Notes: generated by a model not told the origin, from the sequence alone. A stretch of 64,000 nt of DNA from Trichinella spiralis (GCA_000181795.3 CM012955.1:3529099-3593098); one strand, 5' to 3'; positions 35,201 to 47,415 are shown, counted from the stretch's first letter. Numbers and translations are program-made.

Positions 35201-36389
35201 AAGATAATGACAAATAAATAAAATTCATCAAAAAAGCAAAAGAAATCAATGTCTCAGAAAAGATGACAAAACAAAACTGCTTTCATGAACCGAAAAACAC
35301 ACACATATATAAATATATATATAATAAAATTGAACACGTCAAGGCCAATTTTTCAGCAGCACACTTTTCAATAGTGCGGTCGAAATCGATCAGTAGCAAG
35401 TCGATGAAGCTGAGCTTATTTTTTACAAGAAAGCAAAAAAACAAAACAAAACAAAAAACGGATTGGTAAAAAAAAGAGATGCACTTTGACGTTTCTCCCC
35501 AATGGTCGAAATGCACGAAACGTGAGAGACAGAGAGAAGAAGAGAGATGAAAAATGTGAAAAGAACCGGCGCACGGCCGGCGGCCGGCCTGCTTGCCTGC
35601 CGGCCGTGTGTTTGTCTGTGTTGAAAAAGCTCGCGGCGGCGAGCCGAGCGTGAAATGCAGTCGCCCGACAAACGCTAGCTAATAAACCAAACAACCGCAC
35701 TGACGTCGTAGGCGTTGCTTGCTTGCCTGCTTGCTTGTGCGAAGTGGAAGAAATCAAACCGTCCACTGCTGGCTGTCAACAAACACAACTGAAACTAGCA
35801 ACACAACCGCAATAGCAAAACTAGCTGTTGATAGACACACACAAAAAATGAAAAATATAAATTAATGTTGAAAAGGATATATTAAAGGGAAAAAAAATTA
35901 TTTTTTTAATGCATTCTTTAATATCTCTGAAACGTAATCAGCAAGGAAGGGTAAAAACACACAAAGCAAAGCTCCATGATAATCTCGCATAACTGAATCA
36001 CACCAGTGTGTTGTGTTAGTGTGCTATGAAAGCAAACAACGCCACTGTGTGAGTAGTATGTAAGCCTTGGGCAGAAGGGGCAGAAAATCAGCCAATCAGG
36101 CGATGAAATAGCAACGCTTTTTCTCATTTCAAATTTAAAAAAATATTCAAATCGAAAATTTGACAAAATACAGTAAGCTACTCTCTTTCTCGCTCTCCCT
36201 TAGACATACACACACAAAATAACAACAACAACAATTGATGACTGAATGCGCGCGCTGCAAAGATTCCCAGCGTTGCATATTGGTAGAACAAAATCGCGCC
36301 AAATTTACCTGATCTGCAGAAGGCTCTGCTACTGCAACAACACTATCCACTTCTGATTCTTCTGCCAATGGGACAGCAACAGCGTCCAT
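29251..36389 (-). CDS. dcp-66: p66/GATAD2-type NuRD subunit (C. elegans dcp-66 family)
   Basis: Five exons keep phase: 36389-36309, 33767-33360, 33294-33094, 33004-32864 and 30843-29251, about 807 residues. The N-terminal 160 residues are acidic and Asn-rich. A basic KPKKKRR cluster is a likely nuclear signal. Exon 4 carries the helical LRAEEARLVILKR segment that in p66 proteins forms the antiparallel coiled coil with MBD2/3. Exon 5 carries KLALRKQLEKTLLQIPPPKPP and YLLGLDEVVQ, close to vertebrate p66. It then has the GATA-type zinc finger (FRCSQC...DFTPCWK...CEQC) followed by EHTSRLKQAFMRALQQEQEI, again diagnostic. Several polyalanine runs and Gly/Pro/Asn-rich linkers fill the rest. p66 joins MBD to the remodelling half of NuRD, a nucleosome-remodelling deacetylase repressor. 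The last exon is strikingly GC-rich for this window. Introns 1 and 4 are about 2.5 and 2.0 kb. Confidence 0.95.
33706..33731. repeat. ATT trinucleotide repeat encoding an Asn run in p66
   Basis: The repeat falls inside p66 exon 2 and is read on the minus strand as consecutive AAT codons, so repeat length changes would alter the acidic/Asn-rich N-terminus. Confidence 0.85.
34522..34544. repeat. TC microsatellite in p66 intron 1
   Basis: About 11 TC units. The antisense reading gives a chance Arg-Glu ORF. Confidence 0.9.
34713..34739. repeat. CAA trinucleotide repeat in p66 intron 1
   Basis: About nine CAA/ACA units between p66 exons 1 and 2. Confidence 0.9.
35568..35612. other. GC-rich palindromic patch in p66 intron 1
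   Basis: A cluster of overlapping CGGCCGG/GGCCGGC palindromes, followed by a CGCGGCGGCG run near 35631-35640. It is far from the local base composition and lies some 700-800 bases downstream of p66 exon 1 in the direction of transcription. It could be an alternative promoter or a structured element. Confidence 0.55.
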
Positions 36390-37480
36390 AACTGACTACC
36401 AACGGAACTTCGACCCGATGGAGACAAGACGCCAAAGAACCGACTGTTCTACAGTATACTACTGGTACATGAACCAAGTTTATGTGAACCTCAGGTAACA
36501 CAAGCACAAAATCTACTTTAAATTACATTCCTGATAATAATAGAACAAAACAAATGCTTTGGAGAAATACAATTGTTTTTTTTATAATTTGTATTATTTT
36601 TAATTATTTAATGAAATGACAATTAATTTTTTTTTCACAAGTAAACAACCTCATTTGACCCACTTTTGATCTATTACCTGAGGAAATTGTTTGCACTGGT
36701 GACTTGACGCTTTTATGTTGAACGATAAAATAATAGCTGAAGGCTTTGTTCGCAAAATTCTTCCTGAATATTTCAGAAACACAATACAGAACTCAAATTC
36801 TACTGTATATGCGTGCATAGATTTTCAAAAGATGGATAACCGTTGAAAATTGTCAAACGTTAAACAGAAATTCTCTTTTCTATTGAACAAATCAATAACA
36901 ATAATAACCTTTCGCGAGAGCACTAATTTGCCAAAAAGCATTCTTGTTGTTGTTGTTGTTGCTGTTGAAATTACTTTATTTTATTGAAACAATTCTTTTA
37001 TTAAATTAATTTCTGCTTTTATTTAACATTTTATATTTACTATTATTATGATGCTGTTGTTTTTAATCAACTTTAAATAATTCCATTTTGAAATACATTG
37101 AAACAACTCAAATCAATCTGTTTGAGTGGAAAATGCGAATAAATTTTTTTTTATTCAACTATCTTCGTAGGTACTTAGAAGTGTTTTATTGAAATTTTCA
37201 TTGCTGGTCATTCATTCAAAGCTTGCATTCACCGCATGCCAATTATATTTAACCTCTGTGATTATTTGCAAAAACTTTCACATCAAACAAAAATATTCGA
37301 CATTTCAAAATTAAATACCATTTTGCAAGTATGATGACAATATTACACTGCAAAACAGTTTTTCGTTATTGCAATTGAAATTTGCTAGATGTCAGCAATG
37401 CGCGACTATAATCAAACAACAATTTCATTAACACAGCCAGCAGGTAATTTATTGACATTTATTCTGAACAAATTCGTAAT
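36390..37480. other. Spacer between p66 and the H2A-like gene
   Basis: AT-rich, with a TTG trinucleotide run near 36944-36966. It should hold the p66 promoter and the 3' end of the H2A-like gene. No exon seen. Confidence 0.5.
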
Positions 37481-38199
37481 TTAATCGTAAACAAGCAATA
37501 TGCATTTACGTATCACTTTTGACTGCGACGATGACGTGCTTGATACATCATCTAAAAATATAAGAGTTTAATAAAATTTAAATTGGAAAAACTGAACAAC
37601 AATACGATCGAAACAATTACAAATACAAGCCAAGTACCTTCAACTTCACCATGCGCGATGTACACTGTTTTTTCTGCAGTAGATTCTTCAAAATGTTTTG
37701 ATTCGAACAATAATCTCAATTCTTCGTCAGTCGACAGTGCCGCTGCCATAGCCCATGGATCAATTCGACTCCGTTTCAATTTCTTTGCGGCAGTTCCACT
37801 GATATCTACTAATTCAGCGAGCAAATATTCCAAAACGGCAGATAAGTAAACAGCAGCACCAGCGGACACTGACAACTCGGGAAACCTGTCTTGAACAACG
37901 TCTTGAATTACTTCATATGGAATAATAAAATCGCCATCTTCATTGCTTTCAATTTCGCTGGCTGGATTATGAAACTCATTCGTATGTGGGATCATTTCTG
38001 GGTCCACTTCAGCACGAACACGTTCAGGAAACTTTCTGCAAAAAACTGAAGAAGAGTTTTCACCATATTCACTGTTGATGCTTTCCATGTAAACAACGTC
38101 GTCAATTTTTCGTCGACAAACTCTGCACCGATTGCTTCGTTTTGAACTGCTATTCACTGGAAATAGTGAATTAAACAAATTTTAAATTAACACACCCAT
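37481..38199 (-). CDS. Divergent H2A-like histone-fold protein with a long N-terminal extension
   Basis: The main exon is 38156-37638, the last 37551-37481; phases agree. A four-base first exon (ATGG, 38199-38196) followed by a 39-nt intron would supply the start; otherwise translation may begin at the internal ATG near residue 25. About 197 residues. Residues 78-154 align without gaps to the H2A core: SAGAAVYLSAVLEYLLAEL matches the alpha-1/alpha-2 region, SGTAAKKLKRSRIDP the loop-2 region and STDEELRLL the alpha-3 end. Residues equivalent to the nucleosome acidic patch are kept as E, E, D, D, E, E. Instead of a short basic tail there are about 77 residues with a CRVC pair and an acidic stretch (EIESNEDGD). 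Loop 1 and the RIDPWAM segment differ from canonical H2A. It is single-copy here, intron-bearing and not beside other histones, unlike replication-dependent histone genes. It could be an H2A variant, or an H2A-related subunit of another complex. Confidence 0.8.
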
Positions 38200-39089
38200 G
38201 CTTGTGTTACAGATTGTCTTAAAATCAACAAATTCAACTCACTTTTAATTCATCAACCGGATGAAAATAATAAACTATTTTTTCAACCAAAAGCTTCAGT
38301 GAGAAGTTTCAAAATATTCTAACCAAACCAACAGTACTCCTTTAAAGACAAGCAAGATAATACAGTATACTGAAGATATTGATTCATTTTAAAATAAATA
38401 CATTTTACTGAAAGTTAATTGAAAAATGTTAATCTTTGACTATTTCCTAAATTTTAAATTTATATAAAACATTTTATAATGACTTTTAACGCATAATTAT
38501 CATTTTCAATAATTAATCAATTTTTGTATTGCTTAGCTATGATTTATTTATTTTTAAAAAGATTTATTTTTAATTTTTATAAAAATTGCACTAATTTTGA
38601 ACATTTATTGTTTTATCTAATGCATTCTATGAAGGAATTTGTAGTCCATGAACGATTCATTATCATGTTCATCACTGCATTATCAGCTTTTTATCACTGG
38701 TTGGAAACTTGTAAAATAATAGCAATTTACAAAATGGAAAATGTATCACATTGGAAAAGTATGTATAAAAAATGTTTTTCAAATATATTTTACTTTTAAA
38801 TTCTAGGAAGGCAATGTCTGCTTCAATGATTTACATTTATCATTTGCATATCATGGGCATTTACATTGTAAATTTACCCTTAGTCACTATGATAAAGTTT
38901 CATTTCGATATAATAGTAATATACGTAGAATGAAAAATGTTCATTTATTTATACTGTAAAACTTTTTAAAGAATATTTTTCTAAATTACTCGAACATGAA
39001 AAAGAATCTGAAGAAGCGTGAGCTGTCGTATCAGTTGCTAATTATAACCAAACACAACAAGGCTGATGATGTTCAAATGGTGTAGCTTA
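38200..39089. other. Intergenic AT-rich stretch
   Basis: A plus ORF at 38524-38799 is AT-driven, hydrophobic and lysine/phenylalanine-rich; I give it no weight. Nothing else seen. Confidence 0.5.
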
Positions 39090-39523
39090 TTAATTAATAG
39101 CTTTTGCAACGGAAGAGTTTTTCATCTGGATGCCCGTTGCCGAGGGAAAAATTTCAACGACAGTCTGCTTTTTGCGTATGTCGAATGTCGGCGTTGGATG
39201 GGTGATTTGAGAAATTTCGCCTCGGTCGGTTTTCAATTGCTTCGAGTTTTCGATTTCTGCACTTTGAAAATTGGAATAAGAATTCTCAAATTTTTCCCGG
39301 CCAACGAATTCACTGAACGCGATGTAAACTCCACTATATTCTATTTCCAAAGTATTTTCTCACCTCGGAAGCTGGCTAGTAAAAAGCCAATTTCTTCAAC
39401 AGCAATTATCCGACGTCGTTTCTTCTTTTCGGCTGTAAAATAAGCAACGAATGTTTCGTGCCAGATGGTCACCGGGCAACATTTTGGGATTCCATAGGCG
39501 AAGAACACATTTTTCAAATCCAT
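39090..39523 (-). CDS. Orphan gene with an ultra-short intron or frameshift
   Basis: Two long minus-strand open frames abut. The first begins with ATG at 39523 (MDLKNVFFAYGIPKCC) and runs to SFR over about 54 codons. The second (YSGVYIAFSEFVGREKF to a stop at 39090) covers about 84 codons in another frame. They join cleanly if the 23 bases starting gtgaga and ending aatag are removed; removing 30 bases to a later TAG instead gives an 86-residue product. Both spacers start with GTGAG and end in AG but are shorter than usual nematode introns. Composition is balanced and higher in GC than the surroundings, which suggests real coding. No family was recognised. A frameshifted pseudogene remains possible. 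Confidence 0.5.
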
Positions 39524-40383
39524 TTGTCAAAGCTGTTCGCTTGGAAGAAGCAAAGTTTGCTTTTTTATCACAATTTTCTAATCTTCAGCAACCTTTTGGC
39601 TTTCTCTGCTAAAACATCTCAACTTTATCTTTCAACATTTTCAAAATATCCTACTTTTTTTGCTCAATTTCAAAAGGTATCTTTTAAATTGTTTTTTCAT
39701 GCTAATAAAGCTTAGATGTTTGTATTAGCTGAATTAAAATGTTTATTTTCAGCAAAATTATTTATACATCTTTTTCAACAACGTGAAAGTATTAACTTCT
39801 TTTATTTTTGACTCATTTGATATTTTCTTCTACTACAATTTATTTTATCATGTTTTATTTCAAAGAACTAAAATAATCTTACCAAAAACGTTTCATTATA
39901 AATTCTTCTATTGCATTGATTTATTTAGTTATCATAAAAAAAACTCTTACGATTCTTAAGACAATTTTTTTTCTTTACACAACAGAATATGCTGGAATAT
40001 CAACTTACAAACAAGTGATTACGCAATAATACTATTTTTATAATAAACAAATATTACACTATGTTCTGAGTTTCTAATAAATCATTTATAATGTAATAAT
40101 TCTGGCATTCATGTATCATTAAATCCAAAATAAAATCTTAATATTTTGGTGTGGTTTAATATCATAGCAATGAGAGCGATGCCACAAAGTAAGCAAAGCG
40201 TATATTTAATTCTGAAAATACAATTGCAAACTTTTGTGAAACAAAGCAATATGTTTAATTGTAAAAGTTGCTGTTGCACTGATGATATTAAAATCAATAA
40301 AATTGAATTGCAGCGCCATTTATTGTTTGTCTTGTGACGTATGTCATTAATTTGCATTTCTTTACTTGTCCTATTTAGATAGC
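39524..40383. other. Intergenic AT-rich stretch
   Basis: No exon recognised; it separates a minus-strand gene from a plus-strand gene and so probably holds both promoters. Confidence 0.5.
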
Positions 40384-43300
40384 ATGAGCATTTCAATAAA
40401 TAAAGCAAACGATGCTAGCAATTCCAATCAGAAAGAAAATAATTCGGCAAAAGTAAATTGGGGTAGAATATTTTCATATTTACCGTATTTTGTATTGACT
40501 TATTTCAGCTTCTTGGTTGTTTGGAGCCAGATGATGAACAGTTTGAACAAAAGCCTGTCGACTTGCTGCGGCAAGAATTGGATAGTTCAGCATCGGCTTT
40601 GGATGCTATAAGACGTCACTTATTAACCAGTTTAAAAAGCATCGATTGGGCGATGTTAGCTTCAACCCCGTAAATTAGGAAAGCATTTCTTTTAATAAAA
40701 TAAATACTAGAGTATTTTTTCTGCAATAGTTTGGAAAATGCCAACAACAACGACGGGACATCTAAATCGAAAAACCATGTTCATTTTGATGATAATGTGA
40801 TCAATGTAGATTTAGAATATTCTTTTGATGGTACAATTGAGAGTACCACATCGTCAGTTGGAGAGGAGCAAAGTGAGTTTTATCAAATTTTTTAGATATT
40901 AATCGTTGAATAGGTTGAATAAATTTTATTAAAATTTTGAGGCTTATCTCAAGAATGGATATCAGCCGAATGTCTTCTTGCCGAGCGCTTTGACAATGAA
41001 CTAGATTTATTAACTCGACTTCACCTGGCATTTTCTCACGCTCTTTCCCGACCTGAACTGAAGCAAGCCGGGGCATTGATTCGTTCTTGTCGTTGGTTGA
41101 TGGCTGAATTTTGTGAGCCGCAAACTTCAAAATTGCCCAATCGAATGATCACAGCAGTGGAATTGCGTGACCATTTGAATACGTTGTCTTCAGGCTTTTT
41201 GACAGCAATATCCAAAGGATGTTGGTCCAAAGGAGCGGGATTTGGTCAAGAAAAGTTGAAACCGAACTCTGGAACTACTTCAGCTGCAAAGCTGCCGGCG
41301 GTTCAATGTAAACAAGCCGAAGAAGCAATGAATAGATTGCTTCGAGGCGAGATACTTGGCGGAAGAGAAAGCGATGAAGAAGAGCCTTGTGAAAATGCAT
41401 GCAGCTTTTTTAGAAGTCAGTTGAGCAGCATCGGACATTGTGTGGCAGCGATGTGCGAAGCGTGGAGTGCGATAGAAGCTTGCCTTTGTCCTGATGATTT
41501 GAAATATCTTTTTGAACTCATCCGTGATCTTCGTAATTTGTACTTGTATTACAATACACTGGCAGAACAAATTACCCACAATCAGAGGGTGGAGATGACT
41601 TGCGAACTGAGGTGCAATTTTTTCCACCGCTTCAGCGAAGAACTGACCTGGCCGGCACAACGATGCTGGAACAAGCTGTTGGAACTGCTTCCTGTGGATG
41701 TTGGTGAACAGCTTACGAGTGGTGTCTTTTCTGAATTTGAAAAAAAATTAATCAAAGTTACATCGGATGTTGGATCATTTACCGAAGCAAAAAATCTCAT
41801 ATTGCCGCTTCTTCGATTTGTCGAGGCGCCCAATCGTTTGGAGCTGTTGTCCAGGGCAAAACGCTTGTTGCAATTGGTGGATGAGCGCAAGAGCCGTTTA
41901 TTGTCAGAAATTTGCTTTTTGTCCACAGCTGACGCAAATGGATCTTCAGAAACAATTTATTTGGAACCGAATCCGTTGAAATCACTCCAACGAGTCGGCA
42001 CTAATTTGCAGCACGTTTTGCGTCTTTGCTGCGGTTCGTCCGTTTCTTCGGAACGGATCAAACTTGCAACCGAATCATCAGTAGATGGACTTTTGGAAAT
42101 CTTTGCAACCAAAAGTGGTCTCGATGTTGAACAGCTTACAAATTGGCATAAAATGCCAATTCGCTTAGCTTTCATCCGTGGTACAGTACTCTGCTTGCAC
42201 CAGTGGATTGCTGATGAAGCGAGATCTGTGTTGAAAGATTTGCCGAGATCGAACAGCCAAGCGGCGTATGAATCGTTGTGCTTGACTCCGACAAGATGCT
42301 TTTTTGCTTCTGCAATTTTTGGACACGTCACTAAACTGATGGCTGCAGTTATATCCGTCAAATTCGGTTTTCCATACAATTTGATCACTGATTCAGAAGT
42401 GAGTATTTCATTTGATACGTGCTCCGTGTAAAAGAATCGAATTTTCAATTAACATCACCCAACAAATTATTGTCAAATATTTTAAAATAATTACAAATGG
42501 AATTTATTTAGGATAAAAATAATGAAATTTATTATTTGAAGAAAATTGTTGCTGAGCAGAAACAAATTTTAGCAATGAAAGAAGCTCAACGTTCTGATTT
42601 GGAAAAACAGTTGAAAAAATTGAAAGTAAATCTACACTTATCATTGTATGAATGCGTTTAATATTACTTTTATCATTTGAATAATTTTTAGGATTTAAAT
42701 GAGAAAAATATTGAAACGGTAATGAATGCGGCAACTGAACTCGTCAAAGAGAACACAAAGAATTACGAATGCAAACTGAAAGCATTAAAAATTGAGCATG
42801 AACAAGCATTCATTGAAGAACGCACTGCGACAAGTCGAGGTGATGCATTCTGTTTAAAAAAATTAAGCTTTGTTATGTTGTAAAATTGTGAAATTTTACT
42901 TTTACTTAAAGCCATCGAAGTGCTGAAGCAACAGTTCGATGTCCAGCTCAGAGAACGTTTGAAAAGATGTCGCATTGACAGTTCAGATACGGAAACGAAC
43001 AACATTCAAACGAAGTATTACGATTTGAAAATTTAAATTTGTAAAAGTATTTTAAATCATAATCAATTGCTTCATCTTTTTCAAACATTTAAAAATCAAT
43101 AAGTCTACAATAATTAAAATATTATGCTTGTGATTTCAGTTCATTACGTCTATTTTAAAAATTACAGTAATATTGGTTGGTGTTGTTCAATATAGGGAAT
43201 TTACCAACCTGTTGGACCACTTTGCAAAATTATCGTTGGAGTATAATAAAATTCTGATTGAGAAAACGGCACTAGAACAGCAGCTGTACAGTTGTGGTGT

Positions 43301-43732
43301 GCAAAAAATGTAATATTCTATTTTTGAAAATTATTCATATTGTCAAAATCTTTGATTTTGAAACAAAAAATTGATCATTTATCCTTCTGAATATTCATTT
43401 CATTTAATCATTGCATTTTAAGCAAAACTAATAGCAGCAATAATGGCAGCGATGGAATCCAGCTTGAACTGATTAAAGAAGTATGCTAGCTGTTGTTATT
43501 TTATGCTCCATTTTGTAAATTTTCTTTGATTGAGGATTGTGATGAACAAATGGACCGCTTTAGTGGAACAAAAAGCAAAAATAATGCAACTAAAAAAACC
43601 ACCACCTCCAGTGCGTTGCTGGTTGAGAAATTGTTGATTCATTGCGATAAATTATCAATTTCATTTCAGAAATCCTACAATATGATGAACCAAAGTGGAA
43701 AAATGACGCGCATCTGTGCAACGGATACGTAA
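40384..43732 (+). CDS. Large helical/coiled-coil protein, weakly like the C-terminal half of dynactin p150
   Basis: Ten exons: 40384-40452, 40509-40669, 40731-40872, 40942-42398, 42512-42625, 42692-42839, 42912-43014, 43196-43309, 43423-43480 and 43535-43732. The big fourth exon (486 codons) is all-helical with many Leu and Cys. The next exons form a coiled coil (NEIYYLKKI; RSDLEKQLKKLK). The spacing LKK, 18 residues, LEK, preceded by AYESL, recalls the second coiled coil of dynactin subunit 1 after its PYECL segment. The tail LLVEKLLIHCDKL would fit the same picture. There is no CAP-Gly domain upstream, so this would be a p150-like protein without its microtubule-binding head. I hold the gene model firmly and the dynactin link loosely. 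An AATAAA lies just after the stop. Confidence 0.75.
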
Positions 43733-44438
43733 AACTTTCGTAAGAAATAAAGCAGTTGGTTAAAATGACGAAATGCACACGTCTTATATTTCAGGAATGA
43801 AAATTAAAATAGCCGAGCATCTCTAAAAACTTTCTGCTCAAGAAGCATCTATTCATCTCTTAGTAATAAAAATGTAATGCCAATGATTTTTGTCAAAGAT
43901 TTTATAATAGTTTTTGAATGTCATTTTTTGTTTTAAACTTTCCGTTGAGTTGATTTCACTGAGATATTAATATCAATGTCAAACTAGCTGCCGTTTATGT
44001 GAATACTGTTTGAAATTATATAAATATTTATTTATGTTATTTATTCATAAAGTATACGTTTAATTTTGAATTATTTCATGTTGCTGATTTTCAAATTTCA
44101 ATTATTGATTTTATACTTTAAAATGACAATTTCTATTGAATTATAATCAAGTCAACACTGCAAAACATTTGTTTTATCGTTTGAAATGGCACAAGTTCGA
44201 GCAGAAATTATAAAATCAGATGCTTGAATGCAATTGCATTTATGATATGCATTTTGCATGATTAATTCATCTAATAAAAAATGAAGCATTCAAGTGTACC
44301 ATTATTTAATATGCTTATTATATTTTTGCAACGATTGAATACTTTAAACATTCTTGATGATCAGGTTTACTGTACATGTTTTCATCGAAGAAATGAAGAA
44401 CGTTTTCAGTGCTGTGCAGTGAATAGTTGCCGTTAAAT
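43733..44438. other. Spacer before VPS45
   Basis: AT-rich 3' flank of the helical protein gene and promoter of VPS45. Nothing else seen. Confidence 0.5.
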
Positions 44439-47415
44439 ATGAATTTAGTGGAATCCATTCGTTTATACATTGCAGAAATGATACGAATAACTGGTCCTGG
44501 AATGAAAGTGCTAGTAATGGATAAGGAAACAGTATGGCAATATTTTCTGTATTTATTATTTACAATATATTTGTCAAATAAATAGCTGGATGTAGTTGAA
44601 TTTATTGAATAAGTTGCAAAATTTATAATAAAATAATGTTTTATTGTGAAATTTAAATTTTTATACCAAAATAAATACATTTGGTGAGGAAGAACTGCGA
44701 TGTTTATTAATGAAAAAATTAATCGAAGTGAACGCTTCACTTAATGTTGTACTTTCCATGTAGCTGTAGCATCAGTTGTTCGTGTATCATTGAAATGATC
44801 AATAAGTAAACTTGATGTGGAGTTGTTTTGTAATTCAATTTAAATTTTATATATGTTTTTGAGACGGAATCTGCAAATTATTGTCAGTTTCTGTTTGCTT
44901 GGTGCAATTTGCTGCTTCGAGTGTAAAATTCATTACCGCAGTTGGGCAGTAATTGCTTTGATGTGTTTGCTTGCTGTTAAATAATACGTCGAATGAATGG
45001 ATGATTGAATGAATTATTGATCGTTGAGAAGTTATTATTCTTTTCCAGACAGGAATTGTCTCTTGTGCATACGCTCAGTCTGAAGTGATGCAAAAAGAAG
45101 TGTATTTATTTGAACGGATCGACACCACAGTTCCGCGAGATCCAATCAAATATTTGAAATGCATCGTATTTGTTAGACCGACTCCGGAAAATATAGAGTT
45201 GCTTGTTCGTGAGTTGCAGAATCCAAGCTATAATCAGTATTACTTTTGTAAGTCATGTTATCAATTGCATGATTGAGTATTTTGAAATTGTCGTTGTTGT
45301 TCAATTCAGATTTTTCCAACGTCATCAGCAAAAGTGAGGTTAAACAACTTGCAGAAGCGGACGAGTTCGAAGTTGTGCGTGAAGTGCAGGTAAATGAGAA
45401 CAACTTGCATACAAAGTTAATCATTTTTATCTATACTGTCATACTATTGATTTTTTTTTGCAATTTGATTTTCAGGTATGATTTATCATATTAAGTAGTT
45501 AAATAAATATTAATTTTATTTGTTTGTTTTTTGTTTAGGAATTTTATGCCGATTTTGTAGCGTTGGGTTCTCATCTGTTTTCGTTGAACTTATTTCCTGC
45601 TTATCATTGCTTGGATTGGTCACCGAACGCATTGAAGCGTACAATACAAGGTATATCGTCGGTTATTTTAGCCCTGAAAAAACCTGTTACTATACGCTAC
45701 CAAGCTTCGTCTGATATGACAAAGAAACTTGCCGACAATCTCAAAGTAAGCTTTTTTCATTCATGTGTTCTAGATGTAAAGAAAGAAAATGTGGATTATG
45801 TTTTATTTTAGTCCTTGATGGCTAAAGAATCTGCATTGTTCAATATAGCTGGTAGTAGTTCAGATCATTGTGCGTTGTTGTTAATTTTGGATCGACGATT
45901 CGATGCCATTACGCCTTTATTGAATCAAGCAAGTTTTACTGAATTATTTTCGTGGTCAATTGGAAATTCTTGATTGCTTGTATTATTGTTTGAACTGTGC
46001 ATATTTTGTTGTTTTTACTTATTATAGTGGACATATCAAGCAATGGTACATGAATTGTTTGGTATAAAAAATAATCGTGTTAGCATGGAAGGCGTTTCTG
46101 GGGTTCGACCGGAGATGCGAGAATTGTTATTAAATCCATTGCAGGATGCGTTTTACGCCAAAGTGATTATTTATTATGTTGTTTTTGTCAAAAGAGACGG
46201 GGCTATTTATTATTTGCGAGCAAGTAAATGTTTTCATTTTAGAACATGTATTCCAACTTTGGTGAAATAGGCCAGAGAATCAAAGAGATGATGGATGAAT
46301 TTCAGAAGAAAGCACAAACGCATCAAAAGCTTGAATCTATAGCCGATTTGAAAGCATTTGTGGAACAGTATCCGCAATTCAAAAAGATGTCCGGTGCTGT
46401 TGCCAAACATGTGACGTTGGTGAGCGAGTTGAGCCGATTGGTTTCAGAATACAATTTGCTAGAAATATCTGAATTAGAACAACATCTTGCCTGTTACGAA
46501 GAGCACACCAATTCGTTGAAGGTATATGTCACCATTGATTTTAATAGCATTAATAATTTGTTGTTAATTTTTGGAAATACGTTAAAATTTTAAGAACATT
46601 CGACGTATGTTGAATCACGAAAAGACATCCGATCTTGACGCGACTAGATTGGTTATGCTTTACGCTTTACGCTTCGAATCTCATCCCAATAACGACATAC
46701 GTGGATTGGTGAATCAGCTTCGTAAACGAGGTCTTCCGGAGAAATACTATCACGCTATTTATGATGTTGTGGAATTTGGCGGTGCTAAAATGTGTGGCAT
46801 TGAAACATCTTCTGAATTGGATCCAATCAGAATTACTAAAAAGCTCATCAAAGATTTGAAGGTGGCTGAATTTTATAGTGATTTGTCGAACTGACGAGAT
46901 TTTTATTTGATAACAAAGTTCATTCAGGGCGTTGAGAACATTTACACTCAGCACAGGCCTTTGCTTAGCGAAATATTGAACGAATTGTCCAAGAATCGTC
47001 TCAAAGAATCCGTCTTTCCGTACGCTTCTGGTTGCAGTCCACTTGCGAGGTGCTTATTATTATTAGTATTTAAATTCAGTTAATAATTTATTTTTCTGCT
47101 TTGGATTATTGATTGAATAACATTGTATTTTTTTATTTTCTTTATTCCAGAGTTCACGAAGTGATCGTATTCATTGCTGGCGGTGTCACTTATGAAGAAT
47201 CTCTTGCTGTGAATACTTTCAATCAGACTGGTTTGATGAAAGTGATTATAGGTGGTACTACAGTTCACAGCGGACGAAGGTTGGACATTTTGTCTTATTT
47301 TGTTTATTTGTTTGTTTTTTTTTAATTTATTGCTTACAGTTTTATCGATGAAGTTATTAATGCTACACAAGGCGTGATTCGAAGCGGAGCCGGATCCAGC
47401 AAATTGCACTTGTAA
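44439..47415 (+). CDS. vps-45: VPS45, Sec1/Munc18-family vacuolar sorting protein
   Basis: Eleven exons with matching phases: 44439-44531, 45049-45247, 45310-45389, 45539-45745, 45812-45928, 46028-46162, 46243-46521, 46595-46861, 46928-47049, 47151-47279 and 47340-47415, giving 567 residues, the size of animal VPS45. It is recognised throughout: [13 protein letters not shown] joined to [110 protein letters not shown] and [13 protein letters not shown]45 binds the endosomal/TGN syntaxins and guides SNARE assembly for traffic to early endosomes. Exon 1 is small and lies about 500 bases before exon 2, opposite a long chance ORF. The intron after LLNQ uses a GC donor (gcaagt at 45929) with a normal AG acceptor. 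Confidence 0.97.

Noticed and set aside
44318-44740. A 140-codon minus-strand ORF
   Set aside because: It is the antisense shadow of VPS45 exon 1, whose plus-strand reading ([13 protein letters not shown]) fits the family exactly and joins in phase to exon 2.
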